Shown piece by piece: positions 13,453 through 25,805 of a DNA stretch of 64,000 bases; positions within the stretch are counted from its first letter, which is position 1; every line of letters starts with the position of its first letter. The DNA comes from Xiphias gladius (Eukaryota > Chordata > Actinopteri > Istiophoriformes > Xiphiidae): assembly GCF_016859285.1 (NCBI RefSeq), contig NC_053418.1, positions 19,741,329 through 19,805,328 of the forward strand. The letters are read 5' to 3'. A model generated the notes under the pieces. It made no database searches. It worked only from the letters and a program-made list of their open reading frames with translations, and had not been told where the DNA came from. A program made the position numbers and the translations under genes.

Positions 13453-13961
13453 ACTAATGGATTTAGACTGCAAAAGGGATGTAATTCCACAAACGAGAGG
13501 CAGGTTTGATCTCTAAAAATGCTATGGGGTCCAAAAAAAAATCATCTACTGTGTACAGAGATGGATCAGTGGATCAGTGAAAGCCATAGAAGCAGGAAAT
13601 CTTACAAAGTATGTCCAGCGGCAGCTCATGTTGAATCCAAAGAGCCCGAAACACTTGTAAAATTAAACACTGGCTCTTGACTCGCAGCCTGAGTCATTGT
13701 GTCTTGATTAATTTAAGGAGGCTACATGCCTGATGTAGGCTAATGCCACCAAAATAAACCTTACATGAGGAGCAGAGGTTTGTTTGTTTTGATTTGTCAG
13801 TGCTAGAGGCTGAAGCATATACATTTGGGACAGGCCTCGCCTTGACCAAAACTGATAACTGATCCTTTCATTTCCAGCTAGCCTACTTGATGATATAGCT
13901 CACTGTGAGGTAAAGGTAAACTCACCAGACCCACAAATTAGGGAGTGACAAACTCATCCAT

Positions 13962-14014
13962 CACCGTTGCCGGGGGGACAGTATCCAAATACATGCTGTA
14001 GCCTGGCAACGGTG
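13962..14014 (+). promoter_or_regulatory. Inverted repeat with RFX-like half sites
   Basis: CACCGTTGCC at 13962-13971 and its exact reverse complement GGCAACGGTG at 14005-14014 face each other 50-100 bases upstream of the got1l1 start codon. GTTGCC and GGCAAC are the two half sites of the X-box bound by RFX factors, which drive ciliary and testis genes. Here the halves are 33 bases apart, not 0-3, so this is not a canonical X-box. Placement just before the gene suggests a promoter element, but that is inference. Confidence 0.3.
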
Positions 14015-14063
14015 CCTAGACAAACTTGCAGCTCATGTGCTGATTTGGCTGGCTGGGTTCAAG

Positions 14064-17000
14064 ATGAGTCGACCCAGCAGTGGCCATGATGAAAAAAGGG
14101 TCAACCAAAATGGAGACCCAGGAGCTCATCTCTCAGTGTTTACCAATACACACTGCTGCGCAGTGAGTATTGGTCCTGAAACAAAACTAATGTCCGCCTT
14201 CAAGACAGACACTAAGGCCAGGAAAGTCTGCCTAGCAGGGAGAGGTGAGTCTGCTCATCTGCCTTTATTTATGACGGTTTTCTTTTTTTGTTTCGTTAAA
14301 GGTCCAAGAGGAGAGGGAGGGGGGTTTAATAGTACCCCTTCCAATTTGCAAAATTTGAACTTCAGTTAATTCTGACGATGATTTTAATAATGTCATCTGT
14401 AGTAAGAGAGTTGGGATTCCTCGCAAAAATTATGACATGTCAGAAATAAATTTGCCTCTCTCAAAAATAGGAAAGTCTGTAAAATAGCGTGAGAAATGCA
14501 TGCTGGTGTCAGTTATGTTGCTGTCATGGTACATAATCAAAAGCTATGACAGAGCATTTGGCTTCATCAGCTATAAATCAGAGCAAGAGAGTTGTAGTCC
14601 ATTTCCATTGAATTACTGACTCAATCTACGGGTTCATGGACATTTTATTTGGCATAATACTCATGAATATTTTAATGGAGAGTTCAAAGTGAACTAGAGA
14701 GAGAATTTTAGTTAAATCAATAAATACAGATGCTGTCATAGCATAATAGTTCTCCATTTATGGAGCAGCGGCTCCAGGATTTGTGTCCATGGTTTGTTTA
14801 AAAAATCCCCTGTTCGCACCAGAAAAATGCTCTTTCTTGAAATAACTGTGACCAAACTCAGTCCCAAAATCGCCCCTTTTTACACCTTATTATCTCCTTA
14901 ACGGTACAATAATTTTGTAAATCTTTACCTAGACATACCATACAAACTAGCTACTAAGACAAAAACTTCTTAAGCATATTGCCAGTAGAGGATCACTCTA
15001 CTGCACCCTACCAAATGGGCTTAAACTTTTTAACTGGTTGTTGCCACTTCTTTGTTTCTAGATGGCATGATAACTACAAATCACACATTAAAACTGAAAT
15101 GTACATTCTGTATTTAAGGACAAATTCTAATTTCTCAGTCTCAGGCTACAGTTTTCCCTCACTGTGACCTTTCTTTTCCTTTTCCAGTTCACTTTGATAT
15201 CATTATGATTTTTCACATTTTTCGATACAGTGTTTTGTGGGATGAAAAAGCTTTTTGCAGTAATTGTCTTTCACAGAGTATTACAGCGAGGAAGGGAGGA
15301 CCTTTGAACTGCGTCTTGTTAGGAAAATAAAGCAACAGTTATGCGCCGATCCCACGCTTCGCCCAGAGTATCCATCTTCTCTTGGGCTGACGGAATTCAC
15401 CAGGCGAGCCACGGAGGTTGCTTTGGGGAAGAGCTCTCGGGCTATAGTGGAGAACCGGGTAATCTCAGCTGTACACGTATACTGTAACTAATCATAGCCT
15501 AGGTATATAATTGCACCTGAGTTTGCCCAGCAACAAAGACAGAGGGATGAAGCAGAAGCTTGTAGCCAATCATCAAGTTGATCTGCCCTGTCATCACCTG
15601 GACACACTGTGTAGAGGAATCTGTAATTATTCAGTCATGGATTTACTTCCTACTTCAACCTCAGATTAAAGTAGTACAAGACCAGCACTCCAGTGTTTTA
15701 ACATCATAGTCATATTAATAACTCAACTCTTGGTGGTTCCTGACTTTTGTTCCAGGTGTTAGGTGTCCAAACACCGGGTTTTACTGCTGCTGTGCGTCTT
15801 GGGGCTGAACTCTTGAGACACTGGTACGATTTCAGTGCTGCTTGGTGCGGGCCAGTCTACCTCTCTTCTCCTTGTGATGGTAAGTGAAACCTCACCTCCT
15901 TTAAACAGCATTTAAAGACACAACCATTAGTCTATTGCCTATAAAATGTAGGTAAACATTGAATTATACTCTTGAAACATAAATAAACCACTGTAGGTGA
16001 TAACCTCAGCGTGGTGATTGCAACTACAGTGTATATGCACTACATGTTTACCTCTGCAACATATTATCAACAAGACTAGAGAATGACGCCTATGTATACC
16101 ACAAATAACATATGAATAAATGATCAGCAAACAATGGACAGTAATTGCATCCATAGCAACATGAGCTACTGTGACATGAACACAATGCGATTTCTGAGAT
16201 TTCTGACAGAAAAATGTTGGAAATGAAAATTGCATAGAGTAGAATAGAGTGTACAAAGAAGACAAAATTTGAAGGATTGCACTTCAGAAAAGGCATAGAT
16301 AGAGGATAATCAGCTATTAATACAAACAGACCTTTAGCAGACATTCACTGACAGAATTTTACACCTTCGATAAACATTACATTCCCTTTATTTTTGCAGA
16401 TGTCGATGATCTCATGGAGCTTTTGAGATAGAGGAAACCTGTGAACAGAAAAAAAAAAAAAAAGATGTGCGAGACACATTAAAATTAAGGTTAGAATGTA
16501 GTAATACAATTATTTTCAAAAAAGTATTCAACATAAAATTTAAAAAAAGAAGGGAAAAAATCATATTCACTCACAGTGGTGGCAGCATACTGTAATTACA
16601 TGCTAGGGTATCTTGAGGAGTTTGTTCTGCTTTAGGCATCTAATATAATGTTTTGTCTTGATCCATACCGCAGACTCATTGGCTGGTATCTTCCAGGCAG
16701 CAGGGATCCAAGATATCCGTGAGTATTATTACTGGGATGACGAGCAGCGGGACGTTTGTTTGGAGAAGCTTCTGGAGGATCTGGAGAGGGCTCCTGAGCA
16801 AAGTGTAGTCGTTCTGTCAGCGTCTGCCCAATACCCAACCGGAGCTGATCTCTCTCAGGATCAATGGGCCGTGCTTACACAACTCATCACGGTAACTGAC
16901 ATGCACATTAATGAGGCTAAAATGATTTTTATCAGACATGTAGCTCTTCACTCCCGCTTAAGTCATCATTTGCTGTCTCGGCACTGTTTCAACAGAGGCG

Positions 17001-19641
17001 CAGGCTTTTCCCTTTCCTCTTACTCCCTGCTCAGGCGCTCCGCTATGGAGATTTCAAGCGGGATGCCTGGCCTGTTCAGCACTGTGTATCACAGGGGATG
17101 GAGCTCCTTTGTGCTCAGTCGTTCTCCCACTGCTTTGGCCTATACGGTGAGAGAGTGATGTTGAAAAAATCATTTATTTCAAGGATTTACCTGTGTCTCT
17201 CCTATAGCCAAAGGGACTCTGCTTGTCAAAATGAGCCCACACTATAAATTAAGACTGTAATCTCAGATGTTGAATCCACCGGTGGTGGCAGAAAAATTCA
17301 GATCCTTTACTTAAGTCAAAGTACCAATACAGCAATATAAAAATGCTCCATTACAGGTAAAAGTCCTGCATGAAAAATCCCACTTAAGTACAAGTGCATA
17401 AGCATTAGCAGCAAAATGTAGTTAAAGTATTAAAGTAAAAGTACTGGTTTGGTCCATCTGACCGATAAATTATTATATCTGACATCATTAGATGATTAAT
17501 ACTGAAGCATCAGCGTCTAAGTAGCATGTTACTGTGGCAGCTGCTGGAGTTCGTGGTAGTTTGGTGAGATATGAAATCATTTGAACATTTATTGAAATTA
17601 AACCATGTGAGAAGTTTAGAGGGGAAAATGCCAATTTGGTGGAGCTGTTAACAACTGATATCTGAAATGTGACCCTGACTACACACTGTTTTTGTAAGAT
17701 GTAAGTTTGGAAAGTACAATATTGAAATTTAGTGGGGTGGAAATATAAAAGTAGTATAAAATAGAAATGCTCAAGTACCTCAAATTTGCACTTAATTACA
17801 GTATTTGAGTTAATGTACTTAATGAGTTTTACCACTGTAATCAACGCAGAGTACAACCCAGAGCTGTTCTGCTATTAAAAAATAACACGGCAAATCACTC
17901 TGAACTCAATTTTCTTTTCTTTTGTGGAGGCAGGTAGTGTTAGCCCTGCATTCAGTCGACAAGGGCAACAGCGTATTCATGTTTATCTTACTGATTGTTC
18001 GCCAGATAGTACATGTTCATAGCATCAGAGGAGCCACAGTCTCTTGAGACGTCTGTATTAGCATCATGTAACTCATTGTGACGCAGATCACAGCTTTTGG
18101 CTTGTTTCTCCATGACCTGGTGAGTATTCATTAGCCCAGAACTGAGTGATTAATTTCATTCCAAAGTGTCCCTCTTCAATTTATTTTCAGTAGCAGTTTT
18201 ATAAGAGATAGAGAGTATAACTGTACATTACTGTTGCGGGAACATATGTCTTTCTTAACACCATGCGAATCTTCTTCTTCCCATCACCAGGTGAGGCTGT
18301 AGGACATCTCCTGTGCGTCTTAAAGCAGAGCTCCCTCCTCTTATCTGTGCAGTCTCAAGCTGACAAAATAGTCAGATCACTGTGGGCCCAGTCGTCTGTA
18401 GGAGGAGCACTTGTTGTTGCCACGGTGCTCAGTAACCCAGCCCATCTTGCTGAATGGTGAGTCACGCTCCACTTGAATGAGTAAACTGGTATTTAAAAAA
18501 TGTGGCTTGGAGGCCAGCATTGCTACTGTATCAGTAGATGTCCCCGGTGATAGCTGGACTGGTCGGGCAATTTCTTTGTGCATGCAAGGCTTCAGAAGTT
18601 GAGCTGACAGTGTGCTAAGCATTTAATGGTACCAGTGACAAAATCCTCCACTTTCCAAATGCACCTTTTGCTCACTGGACATTTTGCAGGTATTGGAATT
18701 TATACTTCAGATATTATTTCCCAAATGTTGTCCACTGTGTTTCCCAGGCAGGGAGAGGTTAAACGCATCGTTGAGAGATGTATGCTGATCAGAGACATTT
18801 TGAGAGAAAAGCTGAGGCTTTTGGGTACTCCAGGCTGCTGGGACCACCTGACAAGACAAGGGGGACTCTACTGTTGCACAGGCTTGAATGGTGAGGAGCG
18901 AACGGCACAGTTTCTGCCATGTTGGACTTGTGTAGAGCTATTTTTCTAATAATCTACATCAAATAATTCACTACAAAAGCCTCTAATAACAACATGATAG
19001 AACACTTTCTGATATTCATGATTAGTTTTCTCATATCTTGTTTTTCTCTTCTCCCCTGTGTAATGCTTTGAAATTGATAACTGGCATTTACAGTACATTT
19101 TTATACTGTTTATTCATCACTTTGAACGGAGTCAAGGCCTTACACTCTGGCTGCCTTTGAACGGAATATGCAATTATTGCACTTTATACATAGTTCCAAA
19201 AGATGTTCACTCACTCACTTTATGCATGTACAGGCACAGGCCTTAACCTTAGTCAGGGTTCATCAAGCTAATATTCACGATTTTGGTGATTTGCAGGGAA
19301 CTTTTTTTTTTACAGAGGTTGATTATTTGACAGTCGATATGATTGCGAATGATATCATTATTTAGTACCAAAATGTTTTACCAGACGGACATATTCTTTA
19401 AACACTACCAGCATTCTACAATAAAGCGATGAAGCCAACACTATTATCATAAATACTTATGTGTTTTCTCTGGACCTCTTGTATTTTTTGGCCTGCTATA
19501 GATCAGCAGGTGGAATCTCTGTCAAAGAGCAGACACGTGTACCTCCTTCCCGGCGGATGTCTAAATGTGAGTGCAATCAACAGCCGTAACCTGGAATATA
19601 TAGCTGAGTCCATCCATCTGGCCCTGACCACTTCACCCTGA
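14064..19641 (+). CDS. got1l1: Aspartate aminotransferase-like protein (GOT1L1), likely catalytically inactive
   Basis: Eight exons join in phase with GT-AG borders: 14064-14244, 15277-15458, 15756-15879, 16674-16891, 16996-17146, 18291-18456, 18748-18890 and 19502-19641. They give 434 residues against about 413 in cytosolic GOT1. Fold signatures are clear: LSVF in exon 1, EYPSSLGL, LGVQTPGFTAA, DIREYYYW, VVVL-x(5)-YPTG, CAQSFS, TPGCWDH and LLPGG-x-LNVS. The ATG at 14064 has A at -3 and gives about 22 extra residues before the family's usual N-terminus. Normal family members transfer amino groups between aspartate and 2-oxoglutarate using PLP. Here the PLP lysine is histidine (SFSHCF), and the family's N194, D222, Y225, R266, R292, R386 and W140 are Y, L, A, A, L, C and D. 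The frame is uninterrupted, so I read it as a conserved non-catalytic protein. Mammalian GOT1L1 is mainly testis-expressed, and a reported aspartate racemase role for it is disputed. Confidence 0.9.
17278..17838. mobile_element. Probable hAT-type MITE in got1l1 intron 5
   Basis: The segment begins near 'GGTGGTGGCAGAA', contains the 'TACTTAAGTCAAAGTACC' type body with several AAAGTA motifs, and ends 'TTTTACCACTGT'. The ends are roughly inverted (GGTGGT against ACCACT), matching a short non-autonomous DNA transposon common in teleosts. There is no transposase frame, and I could not confirm an 8-bp target duplication. It lies wholly within the intron between 17146 and 18291. Confidence 0.45.
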
Positions 19642-22600
19642 CCACGTGACTTTTGATCAAGATCTGAAAGCAGTGTCAAGGCGGCTTTTCAGCCTCACTG
19701 AAACCCATCCACATTGAACTGTTCATATATCACATTGAAATGATCTGTCTCCAGTTTCCTGTAAGTCCTATTGCAGGTTTAGCTATTGCAAAGTGAATGC
19801 TGTTAAACATGTAGAAAAATGTGGAGAAAAATACAATTGCTTATTGGATTGTCGCCGACTTTTCATGGTAGAAGTCCAGTTATCAGTAACTGAAACAGAG
19901 ACCAGGTTGTGATGCCCTTCCACATGAAACACAAAAGAGATGTGTCCATGTGTCCTGTGTGTAGTAGTAGGTCAGCCACATTAGGTAAACCATTATGACA
20001 GCAGTGCAGTGATCCTTTTGTGAACATTTTGTTCCTTTATCTGCTATTCTCTGCATTGAAACACTGCCAGTTGCTCAAAGACGAAAGTTTGCAATTTCCA
20101 TTCTTGGTTGCATTGCCAGTTTACCAAAGCCGGGCAGTGTCCGACCCGTGTCCAACCCTAGTTGAGAGGAGGGTCAGACCCGTCTACCGATAGACCCCTG
20201 ACATAGGTTTAACCTGTGTCACTGTGTCGGTCTGACTGGGGTATTAGTCAGCTTAAGCAGTGCTAGTAGGCAGATTTTGTTACCTGTGAACAGAACCAGG
20301 CTAGCTGCCCCTCCCTGTTTTCAGTCTTGTCGCTTAAATGTATGCTAAGCTAAGATAACAGGCTGCTGGCTGTAGCTTCATATTTAACACGCAAATAGAG
20401 CGGTATCAACCTTCTCATCAAACTTTCAGCGAGAAAGTCACATTTCCTATACAACATGTGGACATGTATATGTGATTAATGTCCTGACTGGGTGTGAGTC
20501 ATTTTATTTTAAATTGACTCTTCATTGAGTTGTTCTAGTTTTAATTTTGTAAAGTCAGAGAAGGTATAGTATCTTTGTGTGGCTATATATTAGACGTTGT
20601 GAAAGCCAAAATGATCTGTAGAGGATGTCACACACCAGCACTATCTAATATAAGGAGAATCAAGCGCTTAACAGTGGCCCAGAGTTAACATTTAGAGGGA
20701 TGAGCCTCAGACAAGCAGCCATATATTGCTTACTGAACACTCAAATCAGAAAGGATGCTTCATGAATTCCTTTCGGTTACTCTGAACAGCAGTCAGAAGT
20801 CACAGATGTATTGAAAATACATGTTGTGTACACAGCAGTTAATAATCCAGCTGGGGTTACTGAGTAAATAACCTTGACTAAAACATCATCACCAACGTCT
20901 ACGCTTCTTTCAAGTGATGCATTCTTGTGCAAATATTTACCATTTTTCCATCTGTAAGATTGATGCATTTCTTTGACAGTTTTTGGTTCTTTTCAAATAT
21001 CACAGGACAGTATGACAAATGTATCTTTATCCTCATATTACACATTTCTTCTCATCAACCAGGTTCATGTGTCAGTGCAGATCTGCAATATTGATAACTA
21101 CAATCATATCTAAAGAATGAAGAATTTTTATTTGTATTGAATTATTTGGGGCCTTTACCATCACATGGTCCAAATAATATTTTATGAGCATTTCCTTTCC
21201 ACTCAACTACAAAATATTTCCAAATGATGTGAATGTATTATACAGCAAATGATTGTTCGTCCTGAAACATCAATGAGTAATGCTCTCCCCATCTTGTCAC
21301 GTCTGTGTGGCAGAAAAGGAGCGATACCAAAATGGACATTATTTTCATGTTTTGTGAAAGAAAACCAAACTTTTTTGAAAAACATACAGCTTTTATCTAA
21401 CTAACTTTATATCCTCGGGGGCCCTCCTTTAATTTGTGAGATATGCCGCCATTGTCACTACATGATGTTCATTTCTGAGAAAAAGGTTGCAACAAGGTTT
21501 TTAATGGAGGCCGTGTGCTCGCTCTTTTCATTTCAGTGACCTCGGGTGAAACACGACAATCAGCATCCACCATCATAAAGACCCTGAGCCATTAGATGCT
21601 GTCCTTTGATTTGCATCTGAGCGTGCTTACATGCACATACTTTTGGCAGGCACTTGCTCATAGCAAATGTTTCAAGTTCGATATAAGTTGTTGACATGCA
21701 TCCTAAGATTTCTCGTGCAGTTATCCCCACATACATGAATAAGGAGGATTGCCTAAATACAAATATTGCCATGGAAACTGAAGCTGCACAGACTGCAAGA
21801 ACCAAGGGAGAAAAAGTGTTTTTTTCCCTTCCAGCCAATAAAAGGATTTCCCAGAAATGATTCAGGTTTATAACAAAGAAGACTGGACCGTTTCCTAAGA
21901 ATAAATGAAAATAAACGTGCAATTGAACACAATGTTTCAAAAACTGAATTCTCAAATACTTTACATTTGCATTTCATCTGAGATCAAATTTTTAAATGAT
22001 CATCTCCAACACGGATCAGACACCAATATCCAAGATTTGGGTATGGCATGGAGTTTTAAGTCATGGCTTTACAAATGTTAATGCAGTATATACTAATGCT
22101 GATCTGTTATAACATATTTAAAATCTCTTTAGCCAGGGTTTTACTCTCTCCCTCTGATAATAATTATCAGCAGTTATCACTTTTGATTATAATGGGTTTT
22201 TGCATTGTAATGAGCCATCAAGTCATTTGGAAAGGGTTTTTACCACAACTTACAACTATCAATTCGGATCAGTTGTTCGACCGATCGCAGGGATTTTTCA
22301 AAACCCTCAAACCAAGTTCTTCAAGTATGGTACTTTTTGGCCACACACTTTGAACAGAAGTGCTGAGGAATAAGGGAGAATCAGCATCATATTTCTCAGG
22401 TTCCATGCCAGCAAATGTGTATAAAACTATGAAGCCAGTCTGAGCTGAGCTGCTCTCAATCATGTACAAAGAACAATAGATACTATGATAATACCCCCCC
22501 CCCCAACAGTCTGCTTGTTAGCAATAGTGAGATTAGACCAATAATGATGAAGGATGACTGCAGACGCACAGTATTTACGGTCATACCTGTATGAACTGGG

Positions 22601-24247
22601 GAACATGCAATACAAAGCCCTTGAATGATCTGAAATCTGGAAACACTTTACGTAGCCAGCCAGACAGGGAAACAACCACAATGATCCATTGTACACTGTG
22701 CTGTCGTAAGATTTTTTTGGTCATAATTACATAAGTGAATGAACAAAAACAAGGTTGTTCATGTACTGTAAAATGTCTACAAAGTAATACAAGTTTAATT
22801 GATTTCGTATGTCAAGAAAAGGAATTCTGTCATTTTGTTTTGCACAGAACTCTACTGAGGGCTTGTTCCATGTTGACTTGAAAGAAAATAGCATTATTCC
22901 CTTCAGCAAAACACCATCTTAAGTGTCTGCTTTGGACTTAATAAAAAAACTATTCTGCTAAATTGAAGCTCACCTTAAGAATTCAAGGAGAGCTTAAATA
23001 GTCTTTTCAACAATCACAGAGTATGTCTCACTGCAGATTTACCCTCTAGCTCATGTAATCTTCATCTTACCTAATTACTTAGTTTTTACCTTAGAAGAAA
23101 TTGTTTTTCTGCCACTAATATTCCCACAAAGTTGTTTTTTGTTTTTTTTTACAAAAAAGTTCTTGGTTTGGACAAGAGGTTAACATCCTATATTTCCTGT
23201 GCTGGATCTTTCCCAATTGAATTATTTGATCAACAATTTTGAGTTTGACTTAAAAGTCGCATGAGACATTTCAGTCAGAAAGTTGAGTGTGAACTGTAAT
23301 TTTTCATTTGAGCACTTCTTTTTTTTTTTTTTTAAATTGTATTTTCTGTTCCGTGTTTTGGCCGCTTCTAGCACTCTTTAAGGACAAGTTCTGGCTTACG
23401 CTGTGTCTTAACAGATCCTGCTGAGAGGGGACTGAGCTGTGACTGGCTGCATGCTAGAAGAAGGGGGTGGAGAATTAGCTATTGATTACAACCAAACTCT
23501 TGTAGCTTTAAATGAACGCGCCGAAGCCTCAGACACACTGCGAGTACAACTTCCACTGTGTATATCGCCTCAGGATCTCCTTCGCCAGGCCCGGTCACCT
23601 GGCTCCACGACAGGCTATTGATTCCGAATCAGTCCACTGATGCCAGCATATACTGTAGCAGTGATTGTTTTGTCTCTGCCCAGCGGGCGAGTTTAGGAGA
23701 AACTGAGAGTCACATTGCACAAAGGAAACGCCGAGCCTGAAGAGCTCCATCTCTAATCGTCCTCCTCCCAAAAAGCCACTCCACATTCAGACATCTAATC
23801 GCGTCACCTCCTTATCAGTCTGCGCCTCAGTCCCTTCTACAAATATTTGTGACCAGTGAAGGGTGACAGTTCAAACATTAGTGCCACTGTGGCAGTGACC
23901 CCTGCCGCATTTAATCCAGACAGCAGTGTGACCTTTGGAGCTCGCATAAAAAGGTGCCTGTCACCACAACCCATCACTCCTCGCTGACATTAGAACTTCG
24001 GAGGACGGAAATGTCACGGTTTCTCCGCATTTCTCAACGTGACAAACTGACATGTGCCTGTGCGGAATATTATAGTGAGCCCATGTCGATAAATCAAACA
24101 CTAACTTCTCTTTACTCTCTAGAAATAGGCTCTGCTGGTGTAACGGCACCGCTGGAGTACCGTGCTCAACTACTGTCTCTTCCGCGGACACACGCGCCCC
24201 AGGGGCTCTTTCAGTCACGGGAGCTGTCGGTCACGTTTGAAGTCAGA
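19642..24247. other. Intergenic region between got1l1 and prlhr2
   Basis: No gene is recognisable. The start is presumably got1l1 3' UTR, although no clear AATAAA is close to the stop. It contains one dispersed repeat copy (20260-20465), a run of ten or more C at about 22494, and a rise in GC from about 23,400 onward leading into the prlhr2 upstream region. Confidence 0.5.
20260..20465 (+). repeat. Dispersed repeat, copy 1 (partial)
   Basis: This stretch aligns with 56400-56600 in the same orientation, sharing 'GTAGG-x-GA/TTTTGTTACC', 'CCAGGCTAGC', 'GCTAAGCTAAGATAA', 'GGCTG-x-GGGCTGTAG' and 'GGTATCAA'. It is truncated at its left end compared with the second copy. The family is an interspersed repeat that I recognise from percomorph fish; I cannot assign it to a class. 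Confidence 0.7.
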
Positions 24248-24480
24248 TATAAAAAAAAAAGCGAGTCGTCCTCGCCTGTCGCTCGGCTTCACTGCGACCG
24301 TCACGGTAGAAATCACAACGCGATACTGCCACGCGAAACAGCGTGTGTCCGAGGTTCAGTGGCGCTCGAGGCTCAATTTGCGCGCATCTCCCCAGAAGCG
24401 CACCGAGGCTCCGCGGCTGGAGGTCCGCACTGCCCTGGTAATCTGTGGCGGAGAAGCGGAGGAATCCACACACGGTGGGT
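24248..24480 (+). promoter_or_regulatory. Candidate promoter or 5' exon for prlhr2
   Basis: A TATAAAA box at 24248-24254 is followed by about 230 bases unusually rich in CpG for this window, with many CG dinucleotides between 24265 and 24430. This is the only CpG-dense block upstream of the receptor and lies 1.55 kb before its start codon. A TATA-driven promoter with a non-coding first exon is plausible; the frames crossing it show no protein family. A second TATA-like sequence, CATAAAAAGG, lies at about 23945. Confidence 0.3.
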
Positions 24481-25805
24481 GTGCTAGGCTGTTCTTACTT
24501 CAATTCCAGATGCCGGATTGGTAGCCTATGTTAGGTAAATTCAGTCGGGCCTGACTAAAAGTCAGCACAGCCAATGTTTGAGCTGAAAAGGGGAAAGGTG
24601 GGAATGATGCAAACACGTGCATCTGTTCTGTGTCGCTGCAAACTGTTTTGAATACTTTTCTCTTTAGAGAAATCTATAGTTACTTGCTCCTGCTTTAATT
24701 TAAAGGATGTTCAATAGAGACTTTTGTATATCTGTGCAGTTCCCTTCTAATTGCATCGCAGCATAAGACACAGTAAATAGTCCTGATGCCTTTAGTACAC
24801 TGGTGTTTGAACGGCTAAATGTGTCCGATATCGCAATATTGCCGCCACTACTTCGGTATGGTGTTAAAAACGGTTAACTGAGGAGCACGGAGCCTATATC
24901 TGATACTGTCGCGCCAGTCCGGTCGTCCTGAACGGAGACGCTGCCAAGTGCGAGAGTGATTTCGGGCAGGACGTTGCAGACTTTAATTGTGGTCTCGATG
25001 AAACCTTTTGTCAAATCAGAAGGAGCATATACATCTTCCACTTTTCATCGGATCCACACTTGTTTTTAGTCAGTTCAGATTTTTCACCCAGGACAAATCT
25101 GTACAGCAAATTCCAAAATGTGTCACTTCTGAGTGAACCCATTTCACTCCACAGTCTCTGCCATTTATGTCAGCGTTGTCCTGTTGTCGTGCAGTTGTAT
25201 CGCCTGGTTGTGCCCTTTAAAATTCTCCAGTTGGGCTGGGTAGATTTGAATTGAATTGAAGTGACTTGGGACCAGCACCTGCTGCGCGGCACATGCACAT
25301 TGTATGGACCGTCCAGAGCAGGTCGGGCTCACGCAGCAGCACCTGCTTATAATATTCAGTATTTGTGGTGAAGTTTGTGTGTAAATGATTGAAAGGCACA
25401 AGACTCCCGGAGAAAACCTTCCCCATGACAGAATCGCACCGCAGCAGTAGACCTCACTCGTTTAAGACTTCAAAACAGAATGATATAGACATACTTCGTT
25501 CGTCAAGGGGCACCTTGCCGTATTCTAATAGAAGGAAATGACTGTCAGTACAGTGGTTTTCTCCTCGGAGCCACATAGGGGCTGAAAAACATGTTATCAC
25601 AAGGGACAGAATTATAATTAGACAGAGGAAATGATTCATTAGGCTGCACAGTTTATCTGCAGTTACACAGGATTGTAATAAAACGGAAAATTTCCATTGA
25701 ACTTGGCAGCGTCTCATATTTTACTTTGCATGTTGTTGAGTACATGCACTGCAGTTTATTGCAATCGGGATTTGACCCCCTCCAGACCGACACCAGCCTT
25801 CTGGG

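Noticed and set aside
21560-21955. 131-residue minus-strand frame
   Set aside because: No recognisable domain and no splice partners; AT-rich intergenic DNA gives frames of this length by chance.
23954-24524. Overlapping open frames of 177 and 120 residues upstream of prlhr2
   Set aside because: Arginine-rich translations with no family signature; the frames are open because the region is GC-rich with few stop codons. Treated as promoter/5' UTR.
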